From: Agaricus subrufescens
Lineage: Eukaryota; Basidiomycota; Agaricomycetes; Agaricales; Agaricaceae
DNA length: 64,000 bases
Direction: 5' to 3'
NCBI GenBank assembly: GCA_029945375.1
Contig: CM057064.1
Coordinates: forward strand, 1,674,001 to 1,738,000
Notes under the pieces: generated by a model
The model's database searches: none
What the model was told of the DNA's origin: nothing
Seen by the model: the letters and a program-made list of their open reading frames with translations, nothing else
Shown here: in pieces, positions 22,101 to 33,607 of the stretch
Layout: every line of letters starts with the position of its first letter
How positions within the stretch are numbered: position 1 is the first letter of the stretch
Program-made: the position numbers and the translations under genes

Positions 22101-24352
22101 CTGGAGCTATCACAACCTTCGGAACTTCAGTATGAAGATCATCATCCTCAGAGTCAAACTCTAAAGGCCTAGCATCGGGTTGGACTAGTTCAAGGTTGTC
22201 TTCAGAGTCCGTTGTACCTGTGTCCTCCTCTATCGCATTGGGATCTACTCCCGTCATAACGCTCACAACATGAGAAGAAGCATCAGTTGAGAAGCTCATC
22301 AAGTCGACTTCTTCGTCATCAACCTCAGATCGCTCTTCAATACGGTTCATTTCATTTGCAACGGAATATAGGCCCTGTCGGGCGGTTTCATCTTCCGACT
22401 CTTCAGAGGCATTTATATCCTCATCTTCCCTTTCCCCTCTGGATTCATCGCGGAGGCTTTCAATGTCGACGAACGGATCATCACTCGGCTCGTCCGAAAC
22501 GGGCGCGATATCTCCTCCCGCGTTCCTAATCCAACGGGAGTTTACTTTGTCGAATATCATGTCACCAAAACGGTCAGGGAGTGTTGGAATATCCTGTGGC
22601 GCAATCGTTCGGATGTGCGCTGGACCGGGATGCTTCACGAATGAGGGGGCGCTTCCTGAAGTCATTGCTGTCCCCGCGGCAGTGCTTGACGAAACAAACC
22701 GATTCATGTCTTCCGCAGCACCAATGCGGGCAGAAGTGGGCGGAAATGATGGAGGGATGAGGGACATCGCAGCGGGTTCTTCGGGGATGACTGCACCAAC
22801 AGAGGGGTTCGATAGTGGTCGTTCGGCAAGTGAAACCCTCGACAAGGCTCTTGCAAGTTCGTGCGGATTGATGTGTGAGCCACCTCGGTTAGCGACTGAT
22901 GTTTGAGAATCGGTGCGCCGATACGACCCTCTAGACGAAGATGGTCTCCGAGATACGGGAGGAGAAAGTTTCACTTTCTTTACCTCCCTGTTGAAGCTCT
23001 CGAGGTTTGGGACCATACCATCTGTGAGCAGATTGGGAAGCTTGACATTTCTATTGTCACTACCCGGATTCATGAGAGTCGAATCCGTTTCACCAGAACC
23101 ACTACGTTTCTGTTTCACGTCCTGTTTAATTTGAGCCATCAGCGCCTCTGCTTGTTTCCGATAAGAGGATGAGGAATATTGGCTATGTTTGGATTCAATG
23201 GAATGAGATGAACCTGAAGGTTCTACGCTCTCGTCACTGGGTACACCGAAGTACCGCGGGGAAAGTTCTGGCTCGTAGAGAAGACATGAGTATTATATTT
23301 GTGGTGCACAAGAAAAACAAATCACCAGTGACAAATAGAGCCTCGGGCTCTTGCACGGCTTGAACGTCCGTATTTGAAGTCAAAGAAGTATGGGGGGTGC
23401 CAGCACTGGTTGAGATAGTAGAAAAATCGCGCGCCGATTTGATTTGTTGCATTAGATGTTTCGACTCTCCAACATAGTCTTTCCCAATCAGTTTGGGCCG
23501 AGATATAACAGCTTGTGTACCAGCACCCTCCCCGTGATAGTCACTGAGCGGGCTGAGTTTGACACGCTTCGCACTCCGGAGGTGAGAAACGTCATCAGCA
23601 AAGGCTGGGTCTGTCAGCTCCGATACGCGAGAAAGGCGATTTGTAAAAGCGCTATGGGAGGGCGTAGTGCCAGTGACGGACATATTCTGGGCAGTTATCG
23701 AGTCGACCATTGCAGATAAATGTTCTCTCGTATAGGTATCATATTTGAATTGAAAAAGGCGTAGTCGGGAGTCTGTGGCAGGCGGTCTGCGCTGAAAGAC
23801 GACAGGAGGCGTAGGGGTACTTTGTTCTTGAAAGAAATTGGAACGGGCAGCGGTTAGGTTCTTCGGCATAGTGAATGTGAATCGACAAGCAAGGCTCGAG
23901 CTGCGTTTACCGGCCACAACTTCAGTGGTATTAGTTTCGGCAGCGTCGCCACGTTCGGGAATGAAGCATGGGTAATTCTCCGCAGGATTAGATGGTAAAG
24001 GTCCAGAGTTATGCGGTGATGGGGGTTCAAACATTCGTTCCAAGGGAAGAGGTGTGAATATATCCTTCCCTAAGCCCTTCTTTCGACCGGGCGTCTTGGG
24101 CAAAAATGGAGCATCGGGCACATCTTCTCGTATTAAAAATGTGCCAGCAGCGTGAGTAGAAGATCGAGAAGATGTATTGTGCACCGCATGATCGTTGTTC
24201 GTGAGTATATGAGAGGCCAGAGGTGAGGTGAGCGAAAGTGAATGTGTGCCAAAAGACTGGTCGCTTTCTTCGCCATTTCCATCTCCATCAGTGGGTTCTA
24301 GATCGACCCATTCGTCTTGCAGTTCTTCTGTTTGCCACCCGGGGATTGACAT
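19113..24352 (-). CDS. Nud1/Cdc11-like leucine-rich-repeat spindle-pole scaffold
   Basis: About 1416 aa in eleven exons: 24352-23326, 23267-21711, 21639-21300, 21249-21178, 21100-21018, 20960-20813, 20734-20643, 20420-20204, 20100-20051, 19981-19702 and 19497-19113; every phase fits. The first ~930 residues look disordered and Ser/Thr/Asp/Glu-rich, starting MSIPGWQTEELQDEWVDLEP. The C-terminal part is a row of LRRs (about residues 945-1330; e.g. LTSINLSRKSLESV, LRELKADYNKIADLDG, LRILRLSGNRLRQVDV). It ends in a capping block YIGRLAYRGLVMRACRR. This layout matches yeast Nud1, fission yeast Cdc11 and centriolin, which anchor the mitotic exit/septation network at the spindle pole. The last intron is about 204 bases, longer than the others. 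An ATG at 24397 is possible but adds unconserved residues. Confidence 0.87.
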
Positions 24353-25784
24353 TGCGAAGGCTTCGAGATTGGACGCGGTAGAACACGCTAGTTGCACAAA
24401 AGCATTTAGCTACAGATGATCACATGATCGTTAGTTTAACATCTCACTCTTATCTGAGATTAGATAAGATGAGGTGCTGTGAGATTCTCTTCACCCACCC
24501 TGGATTCTCTCAGAATGTTCTTTGGTTCCTGACTTAATTAGGAGTGATCTACGCAGTTCACTGGAATCTAAATCTGGGTGGTTTGACTGTTACTTGCTAG
24601 AAGTCGAGAGCTTCATCATTCGCTGACAGCGATTAACCTAGCCGGCTACACCATGACGGCATGAAACCGATTGAGATGAAATATTCCCGGATAGCCACAC
24701 CTGCTCCCTCAGGCAGATCTTTTCATGAATCAGAGAAGACTATTGGCTCATATTCAACTTGAGGATCCCTTAGGGCCAGTGTTCGGGCCCACACAGAAAG
24801 TTAAAACTCAGGCTTCAGTCTCAAGTATGATTGGCATCTTTAATGAATGATATATCATACGTGTGTGTGTGCAGGATTACAGGGAGATAGCATGAAATCA
24901 AGGCCACGGCAACACTACTTCGGGTTGAGGGCATCTGTTGTACCAATCTCTGCGTTTTCGGAGCGCCACCTCGGTGAACGGATACCAAATTTGAGTTATA
25001 GCCATCGAGATATTTGAGGAGGTTGAGCGGAGTAGCTACAGGGTTGGACGTCAATGAGAGTGAAGCGAGCATTCGGGCATGATCCTGTCCGAGGCACCGA
25101 GTGTTGTCCCGGTAACGAAAAGATCAAGAAATACGTGCCTTTGTATCAAACACTCAAATCCCTGGCATACCAGATGAGCTTGTGTGATCGCAAGAGCCTA
25201 AAGTGTTTTATGTAGCGTTACAACGCTGTACTAGTACAAGAAAGACCCTGAAGGCATGATGCAAGGCTTGCAGCCTTACGGCAAGATCTGCGTTGTTTCA
25301 TGGGGGAATTTGAATGTGAACCATATCCGCGAGGGCCAGTGTGGCGAGCCTTGCTCGTCAGAGACCATTTACCGCTTACTTCAGGTGTAGCGGCAATGCG
25401 TCATATCATGAGAGATAGAGATATAACCTAGAAACTCATGATCCTCGGAACTTGTCGTCCATGTCAAAGCAGGCTGTAGTAGGTCAAGATGTCATTCATG
25501 CTATGAGCATATGTGCTCGAAGCCCAGGACAACGCCACATATACCTGGCGTAATACTTGGGCTGTTTGTTCAAAAAAGTTTCCTGAAGGACCTGTCGGAC
25601 GAAGGATAATGGAGGTAATGAATGAAGTTGTCAAGCGAGGCAGATAACATTGTATTTCCAACACGTGACGCCGAATGGTGCGCATCCCCGACTCCGAGTT
25701 ACTACTCGAGCCTCGTCACAGATTGATGCATGTAACCTCTCTGGCTGGCGCGGGCTCCGAGTTTCTTCATCCTCCTTTCATACC
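24353..25784. other. Divergent intergenic region, 1.4 kb
   Basis: It lies between the LRR scaffold start (minus) and the transporter start (plus) and must hold both promoters. Short open frames near 24,821-25,072 and 25,464-25,685 (minus) show no domain I recognise and have no splice partners. A short TG repeat is at 24,861-24,871. Confidence 0.5.
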
Positions 25785-27254
25785 ATGTCAAGGCACAGGA
25801 AGCTGGGAAATGGCACCGTATCCACCACCACCACAGACACTCTAGAAGCGGATAGGATTGTTATCCGACCCTCCAACGGAGAGGCCAGCAAAGAGCCGAA
25901 CACGACCGTCGTGACACCAGTTCTTATAGCCCTTGCCCCGGTGGGTCATATGCTTACGTGTCCAGATTACATCTCTGAATCTATTGCTAGACTCTATCCC
26001 TCGTCTTCGGCGGATGTTGTTCGTATGTCACATCTCTTTTATTTAGAGGGCGCCTCGAACCCTCCTCCACAGAAATGTCTGGGCCTGTGAAGAACTGCTC
26101 ATCATCAACCATCGCATCGGTAGGCTAACCCTTACCCCGGCTTGATGTATCCTAAATTATGTCACCTAGGCTCTGCTCTCACCTTTTTACAGATGCTATT
26201 TATTACATTACAATCTTTGCCATCGTTTATCTCGTTCTCAAAGACTTATCCTATAATTCAACTGAAACCCAGACAAGTACCCCTCCAGCAATGGGGGTTT
26301 CAAGTTCTTGTTCTGATGGCTGGTTCTCTATTGGCTAATTGGGTTTTTGCCTACGACGTACCTTTGACCGTGCAGATCGTTTTCCGATCCGGCAGTAAGT
26401 TGTACATGTGGCAGCATATTTTTGCTTATGCCGTTCCTTCAGGCCTTGCCGTCTCAATGTTATTCGGATACATCTTCTCCAAGAAAACATACAACACGAT
26501 GCAGATAGTAAGCCTTGTGATTGTCAACCCTTAAGCGGTCTTGACTGAGACCCAAAGTTTTCCATTATCATTGTTACAGTGGGCGTTGTTCTCGCGACGC
26601 TTTCACGGCCGTCCAAGGGCGACGTCGATTCGACCCCTAGAACGCCTGAACAAATGCGAGCATATACTATAGGCATCGCCATGCTCGTGATATCACTCTT
26701 TTCTACAGGGTTACTCGGTCTACTCCAGGAGAAAACGTACCAGAAGTATGGTCCGTGCTGGAGGGAAGGTGTCTTCTACACGGTGAGTCACTTATACTGA
26801 TTTCAACCACAAAAACACTAAACAGCCGCGGTCTTGGATAGCATGCAATGTCGCTACCCATGTTTCTTTTCCTACGGTCTGATATCTCTCAAGGGTTGTC
26901 AAGCCTTTCCCAGTCCGCTCAACGCACCTCGCCAACATTTGCATACACAATCCTTGCTGGTAACCTCATCTCCCAGCTTATCTGTGTTTCAGCCGTGAAT
27001 CGCTTAACTTCGGTAAGTGCATATTCTCAGTCAACTGCAGGTGCTAAACGTTACTTTAGCAAGTATCGTCCGTGTCGACACACATAGTCTTAACCACTCG
27101 GAAAGCAATCAGCTTATGTTTCAGCATGTGGTTTTTCAGCAGTGGTTGGAATGCCAAATTAGCGATAGGTGCCGGTATGGTATTCGCAGGCAGCTTGCTG
27201 TACGCATTCGGCGTCGACATGCAGAACAGAAAAGAAAAAGAAAAACAGAATTAG
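25785..27254 (+). CDS. UAA-family nucleotide-sugar transporter (YEA4/SLC35B4-like)
   Basis: About 371 aa in eight exons: 25785-25940, 25991-26022, 26073-26119, 26170-26394, 26443-26507, 26558-26782, 26842-27012 and 27060-27254, all in phase. These Golgi/ER membrane proteins exchange UDP-GlcNAc or UDP-xylose for UMP and feed chitin or glycan synthesis. Signatures are FGGCCSNVWACEELL in the first membrane segment, built across three small exons, then SALTFLQMLFITLQSLPSF, PLTVQIVFRSGSLAVSMLFGY, GLLGLLQEKTYQKYG and STHIVLTTRKAISL near the C-terminus. It ends in a lysine-rich tail (RKEKEKQ), a possible ER-retrieval signal although the exact KKxx spacing is not met. The first ~45 residues are polar and poorly conserved. 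The exact sugar specificity is an inference. Confidence 0.92.
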
Positions 27255-27489
27255 TACTGCTGATACACGCATGATTTATTAGATATTGTTTAGACACCCC
27301 TAGGGTTTACTCAGCTGTCAATTCTGATGCCACGGAGTGGGTTAGCAATAGTTCCTCGGTTTGATGCTCAGACGATTGGCGTTGCTTTCCCCTGGTCGGG
27401 ATCCCAATATCCAATACGACGAACATTAATTGCAATTCAGAAATATAGTATGTACCGTGTGCCAGAATCTCCAATCAATGTGACCAAAG

Positions 27490-29071
27490 TTACGCACTTA
27501 ACTTGTGTTTATGTACTTGTTCAGATACTTCTCTGTCAGTGATTGTGTGAACTTCTCTGGTGACTTGTAGACGGATTGTGGTTGACAGTGTTTGTGCTCT
27601 ACGACTTGAGCCTCGGTTGAGCTGCAAAACGTATGAATGTTACGAGCTAAAAGGATTTCAAAGATGAAAACTACCTCTTTCGGCTCAAGAAATAGCAGAT
27701 CGCGCAACCCACTTCGACCCAGAAGTGTGTCCATGAAAGTCTGTTCATCACATCAGCCCTAGCTCATAGAGGACAGGATGAATCTGTAAGTCTCACAATG
27801 GTATAAACGCGGCTGATCGGTATACCGAACATCGCAAAGTATTGAGTCCCAGGCATGGCGAAGAAAAAGATCAAGCACAAGATAGCGAATACTCCCGCAA
27901 AAAGACCTGAAAAAAGGTTGTTTTTTTAATTTTATTCAGATTGCTACCCTCTCAACAATCCAGCACCTTACCTGTTTGCACTGACTTACGGATCAGTTTG
28001 TTGAGAACATTATCCGGGGTCTTGTGACCTGTTTTCGACTTCGACAATTTGTAAATCAGGATGCCAGCAAGTGCGGCATCGATCACGACTTCGAGAACCA
28101 ACCAGGCAATCAATTGTGAGCTGAATGATACTAATGATGCATAGCTGCGGGAAGCGTCAGTTTCTCCATGATATATGTGAACACACAGGGACCCACACGT
28201 CCAACGTAAATGCTCTAACAGCAACTGTCACACCAAGAACGAACGTTCCTAGTATCAATGCTGTAAGGGCGCCTGCAGCAGTATCTTGTGAGGTCAATTT
28301 CCAGATCCTATGCATACTGAGATTGTCTTTCATCCGTGGAAGCTCAGGAGCTAGACGAACCTATATGTGAAGAAGCTCTGCACTATAGTTGCTGTGCAAA
28401 CCATGACCAGAACCGTAAAAGCATACGGCCAGTGTGCGTCTGAAAGGAAGTTCAACGACGCAAGCACTTCCAACAACCAACATACACACTCGACCAAGAC
28501 AGTGGTTTCGCGAAATTTTGCACCCTGTTGAGGAATATGAGTGTAGTGTTGAAGCTGACCTTACGCCAGAAAAACGTACCCATAAAACCATACCATATAG
28601 ATGATGCTGGGGCAAGCTATGAGCATAGCGAAACGAACATAAATTTCATTTTTGGAAGGAAAGACGTACGAGGCACTATGTACTGTATCCATGATGAACA
28701 AAAAGCAGACCATTGACCTGAGCAAGGGAGTCAGCGTCGCAATCAGTGAAATATTCTACTTCACTGACTTTACCCAGAGTGGGTCATTCCTGTCTGCAGC
28801 GCGATTTTTTAGTGGTTTCATCGTCATAAAAATCGTAGAAGGCTCACAAGTCGCGGAGTACGTCGCATATTGATGTGAGACTACACCGTAGAGGTAGGTG
28901 TTAACTAAATAGAGTCAGAAGCATAGCCAAATCCCCTCGCCAGACAATACGCACTGAAAATGCCAATTAACAAAACCCCTGCAACAAGTAAACTTCTCAG
29001 CTCTGAAGTCCAAGATTGAGTCATTATGACAACGGCAGCTACATACCTAAGGTGGACTCAACGCCAGACAT
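27490..29071 (-). CDS. DUF6534-domain multi-pass membrane protein
   Basis: About 310 aa in thirteen small exons: 29071-29047, 28978-28955, 28904-28848, 28793-28760, 28717-28670, 28616-28580, 28524-28488, 28439-28361, 28307-28197, 28144-27972, 27906-27797, 27740-27675 and 27621-27490. Phases fit throughout. The start MSGVESTLG-VLLIG and the following short hydrophobic segments give a seven-helix-like profile. The C-terminal DUF6534 block runs from AWLVLEVVIDAALAGILIYKL through SKTGHKTPDNVLNKLIRKSVQTG. This family is greatly expanded in mushrooms and has no established function. The C-terminal tail is Ser/Arg/Thr-rich. A decayed relative lies directly upstream on the same strand (29146-29640). 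The family call is good; individual small exons could shift by a few bases. Confidence 0.82.
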
Positions 29072-29145
29072 GGCGAAGAAGAAGACAACGAGGGAAAAAA
29101 GTGGGAAAAAGGAAGAGCTTCTGCTTCGGAAGGCAAAAAACAGGT

Positions 29146-29640
29146 TTATATTATTATCCCAGATCCACTATTCCTGCCGATCTCAGATGTTCGTAATCTT
29201 TGAGTGACCCTGGCTTGACTACCAATTGGGCTAGTAAATGTCACGACAAGTGAATACAAGGCACGGCTGTTGCTGGGTAAAATACCAAAAATGACCAAAT
29301 ATTTCTCCACGTTGCTCGGATGAAGCAGAGCGAAATCAAGGGAAACAATGGCAGTTGGTACGGTCAGAATAAGCGATGCGCTGTAGAAAGACTAGGTAGG
29401 GAGTAGGGGTGATTATCCCGGTTGTACATGTACACCTCTCGACCATTTTTTGGGAACGATGCTCCCATACTCTGATAAAAACCAGAGACAGAACTGTAGC
29501 ATTCAGGACGTCACCCGACGCCAAAAGCTCGTCCAAGCAATGACCGCAAAAAGCGATGCATCAAAGACGCTGAATTCGGTGTCAGTAGCTTCCACGGACG
29601 ATGGGGCCCCACTGCCGGTGTATAGACAAATGTGCGGCAT
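29146..29640 (-). pseudogene. 5'-truncated, frameshifted DUF6534 relic
   Basis: Minus-strand pieces resemble the C-terminal half of the intact DUF6534 protein just downstream. One reading frame gives SVFDASLFAVIAWTSF (about 29,590-29,528). A frame one base off continues ASGDVLNATVLSLVFIRVW, and after an apparent 55-base intron (29381-29435) comes SASLILTVPTAIVSLDFALL and YLVIFGILPSN. The order and hydrophobic pattern mirror AWLVLEVVIDAALAGILIYKL and the last membrane helices of the intact gene. The frame breaks at a T4 run on the minus strand (plus 29523-29526). No N-terminal exons are found upstream. A single sequencing error could explain the frame break but not the missing 5' half. Confidence 0.6.
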
Positions 29641-30703
29641 ACACTGGGCATAAAAGCCTTAGGGCCGATGAATAACGACCCTTACGATACTTTTACTTTT
29701 TTTGAACGACAAAAGAGATGCGGAAGGGCGTGGATTGTGAGGTACGCCCACGGTACTAGCGCGTAGTGTGTGAAGCACACCCACGACACCAGCGCTTATT
29801 GTCCATGTATTTCATTGAATACGGAGAAACAGTAGGGTCTGTTTGAGTCTGCAGAAAGGATTTGCCCAGCTATCCTGTGATCTATGGAGAATCAGGGTGA
29901 GAAAGTTGAAAGTTCCCCTCCAGCTGCCATCACGGTGGCCCTTACACGGCCAGGAGAAATAAACCCCTTTTGAGCAGAAGTCGAACCGTGGTTGACTGCT
30001 GACTTGCTTCTGACAATCCTCTTCCACGGAATACAGGGACCCCCACTGAGAGCCAGGACTAGCCCCTGTACCGGGATGCGCAGGTTTGAATGTGGAAGTG
30101 GCTAGCCTAAAGATCACAATCATGAGCGATATCCTTTTTATGAGGCTAACATCGCGGAGGCAAGTCGAAAGGTTCCCGGGCTTCGGCTGCTCGGGACTTT
30201 TTGGCCCAGTGAGAACGGTGATAGTAGGTCGAGGGGTTACTAGAAATGCATGTATATACTCATCCTTATCTCCTGAAAGCAGCATCCTCGTCAGCTGTTA
30301 CATCGAGAAGGTCGATAGGATCTAAGAATGGTTGCTATCACTGGGCTTGCCTTGGAATACTCAGTTAACTGGGCGTGTGGGAGTTGTTCTTTTGCGTGAA
30401 GACAACGAGGAGCGCCGTTGTGGCACATGATTGAGTAATGGAATGACTGGGTAAATGAGCTTAGAAGCCATACTCTGTGCTGCCAGGGACGCCACTGGCG
30501 GGCGGTGGCCCCCGATAGGACACGGTGAAGGCTATGAAGAGATGATGGCCGTTTGGCCGTGACGCAATAACCACCATGCGAGCCAATTATAGCAGTCGTA
30601 TCATGTCAGTCTCCGTCACCCCGCGGTCACCTGGCATTCTGTATGTCGTTTCCTATATCCTTACTCCCGTCCGGGCCTTTCGCTTCAACCTACCATTACA
30701 CGG
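29641..30703. other. Intergenic, 1.1 kb
   Basis: No gene is recognised. Two imperfect 19-base direct copies (29744-29762 and 29777-29795, 15 of 19 matching) sit close to the DUF6534 relic. The rest probably includes the promoter of the DUF202 gene. Open frames of up to about 157 codons on the minus strand show no conserved motif. Confidence 0.45.
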
Positions 30704-31475
30704 ATGCTGGAACAGACGCCCGCTGCATCTGGCTCAGAAACTACGCCCTTGTTGTCCGGTGAACCTGTCGCAACCACCGATGTAACTCGAGCAACAGGAG
30801 GTTCCGATCACCGGTCACGGCGGCCAGACTCAATTCACCATCGGGGACCGCTATCGCCAAAATCCCCACCGTCACAGGTACCAGGGGAATCATGGCTTAT
30901 TGGTTCAAAGCTTTCTGGAGGAATAGTCGACTGGTTTTTCCATCGGTTAACCGGTCGAAGAAGCGCGGAAGTGTCGTTGAGGCTACAGAATAGCGGAAGT
31001 GTGGCGAGAGACCATCTTGCTCTTGAAAGAACGTTTTTGGCGTACATGCGGACCAGTCTTGCGATAGCTTCTGCTGGTGTCGGTGAGTATGGTTGCTGAC
31101 GTATCGCCTCCTAGGTGCAAGGTTGTTTGACTGTCTCCCTCAGCTCTTGTTCAATTATTTAACACATCAGGTACATCCAAACCAGCGAGGGAAGAAAAAC
31201 TTGCTCGTCCTCTTGGTGCTTTTGTTATCGTGATGGGTCTTGTTGTTCTGACTGTCGGTGGGTCCTTTAGCGTTGAGCAATCAACTATTTCAAACTGACA
31301 GTGACATTGCTCATTCGCTTTAGGACTTTGCCGTTTTTTCTCGGTGCAATCCGCCTTAATCAAGGGAGCATTCCCCGTCGCAAGAATCAGTACTGCGTTT
31401 ATTGCAGTTGTTCTAATAGTTCTTGTGACTGCAGTTTTCTCGCTCCTTCTGGGCGGAAAGCTCAAGTTGGGTTGA
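30704..31475 (+). CDS. DUF202-domain membrane protein
   Basis: About 214 aa in three exons: 30704-31082, 31144-31257 and 31324-31475, in phase. The first ~105 residues are polar and probably cytosolic. The DUF202 core follows: ARDHLALERTFLAYMRTSLA with the conserved R-D-x-L-A-x-E-R-T-x-L-A-x-x-R-T, then a first membrane helix, a loop with ARPLGAFVIVMG in helix 2, and a third helix AFIAVVLIVLVTAVFSLLLGG close to the C-terminus. The same fold occurs in Vtc1 and in the tail of Vtc2-4 of the vacuolar polyphosphate polymerase, but stand-alone DUF202 proteins like this one have no assigned role. I therefore name only the domain. The start is the first ATG of an open exon; an earlier start is possible. 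Confidence 0.88.
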
Positions 31476-31833
31476 AGATCTATATATGTACACCATGATC
31501 GCACTGCATAATCTGCATAACCATCTTAAATATCCTGTGATGTTTTATAATTGTCATCTTCCGTCTCATGCATCTAAAATATGTCTCTTGCAAGATTACC
31601 AAAAGGACCGTCTGTCATCTCCGTTTACGCAGCCACGCGTGGCTCAAGTTTGTGATAAGCCATCCGCGTCCATTAAAGACGCGAGGCGAGAACTTGCCTT
31701 CGGTCCAGCATCGCTAAATATAAGCACTCTGATATTGTGGCTATGCTGATGAGAGCTGTGGCTATGTCGACTCGTCAATCACAACAATACATTGGGATAT
31801 GTATTGTAACCTACTAACAACCAAAACTCGAGA
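31476..31833. other. Intergenic, 358 bases
   Basis: It lies between the DUF202 stop and the SET gene start on the same strand. I see no further feature in it. Confidence 0.4.
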
Positions 31834-33340
31834 ATGCCGAATGCAAGACGAAGGAGGACCAATGCTAATGCCAAGCCCAAATCTGAAAACCAAGAAGAAA
31901 AGTCTTCCGCAGCAGCGTCCGTTTCGTATCCTGTACGTACGAGTTGGAGCGCCTCATTAGCCAAAGAGAACTTATGCGTATCAGCCACTTATGCGATGTC
32001 TTGCGCTGATTTTGGTCACCTTCGCTGCTTTAGTCCTCTGGTTTTTATTTATCCCTGGTGGCAACTCAGGGTCTGGCTCTGTTAAACTCGAAACGCTACG
32101 CGGTGTAGTAACAGCACCAACGCTCGATGACACGCAGGAAGCACCTTTTTTCGTGGCTGACATTCCCGGGAAAGGTATGGGCCTTTTAGCTTCGCGCGAT
32201 ATCAAGGTATGTAATTTAGAGTACGTAACCCGTATTGCAGTCGCCGAATTGACCGATTCATTCGCAGCAAGGCGAGCTACTTCTCCGCGAGAAGCCTTTA
32301 TTCGTGGTACCTCGTGAAAGTAAGCTACATTATTATCTAATGTATCGGTGGATTTGTGCTAGCTGGTGCTAATGCCTACATTTTAGCCACTTCTTCACCG
32401 AGCGAACTCATTGGCACATTGCTTGCGCAACTCAGCAGCAAGGAGCAGGAAGCTTTTTTGAACCTCTCATACGTCAACTTTCCGAAACACTTGGAACCAG
32501 ATAAGCATCGGAATGAAGTCGCGTTGGCGATCTTCGAAACGAATGCGGTCACGGCAGGTGATCATGTGGGTATTTTTCCTAGGATGGCCAGATTGAATCA
32601 CGGATGCTCGAGTGCGTTCAACGCTGTTTATTCCTGGCGCGAGAAGGAAAAGACACTGTACGTTTACGCGCTTAAGAGTATAAGTCAAGGAGAGGTAGGT
32701 AACCTTTCCGCCCTCCACTTAAGAGGCCGGTGGCAAATGGACATTAATCAACAGGAATTGCTCACGAGCTACGGAAGTGCAAGACAGCCGCGCCGTGAAC
32801 GTCGGTATGAATGGTGCTTGTTTTGTTTCGCTTGACCGGTAAATAACAAATGAGGTATGCAGAACCCGACTGGCAGAGCACTATGGCTTTGAGTGTCAGT
32901 GCAGTGTGTGCTCGTTGGCAGAGGAGGAATCCCGGGCATCGGATAAGCGGTTAGAAGCGATAGCTATAGCGTACGAGCGATTTGCTTCGTGGGCCCGAGG
33001 GTCCGTGAGTGGTGCCGAGGCAATCGCACAGGTCCGGAAAATATGGAGACTGGAGGACGAAGAAGGATACTGGAGTGAAAGGGGCCGGTTAGCAGCTGAT
33101 GCCGCCTGGGTCGCAGCATCTCATTCGGAGTGTGTTTTTTCCGCCGGATCTGACGTGCCGTGGCTGATCAAAGGCAGTGCGCTAGGTACACAGGAATGGG
33201 CCGCGCTGGCGGTGGAGTGGTACGGCTACGAGCTGGGTGGCGACAGTGAGCAGACAGCAGAGATGGAGGAGATCGCTGCAGATGGGACTCGCCACCCGCG
33301 ATGGGGATCACGGGGAAGGCAGGCGGTGGGTGGGCCATGA
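31834..33340 (+). CDS. Membrane-anchored SET-domain protein
   Basis: About 410 aa in six exons: 31834-31932, 31985-32206, 32268-32319, 32363-32694, 32755-32804 and 32863-33340. A basic N-terminus (MPNARRRRTNANAKPK) precedes one hydrophobic helix (about residues 37-53), suggesting a type II anchor. The SET domain follows: GKGMGLLASRDIKQGELLLRE, a long insert, then FPRMARLNHGCSSAFNAVYSW (the NHSCxPN-like site, here NHGCSSAFN), the LTSY motif and a post-SET cysteine cluster in FECQCSVC. This organisation fits fungal SET proteins with an interrupted domain (SMYD/SET5-like relatives), which methylate lysines using SAM. The substrate is unknown. Starting at 31991 instead would drop the basic leader but keep the helix. 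Confidence 0.83.
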
Positions 33341-33607
33341 GTAGCGCTATTAATAGCCGCGATGCTGAATGTGATTATGTATGCGTGAGAAGTGATCCGA
33401 CCGACGCTCCCAGAGCAAAACTCGTCTGTTACTCGTCCCATCCCCATCATCTCACCCTCGTCTCTCTCTGACCAAAATATTCAAAAGGCCCCCCCACCAG
33501 CCTTTGACCCCTCGGTATTTGTTTTTTACTTTCGTTTCTCCGTAATGTCAGTCACCAATCGTACCACTTCTCAAGGTATCCCCCTCGCACTCCCCTGGTC
33601 CATTATG

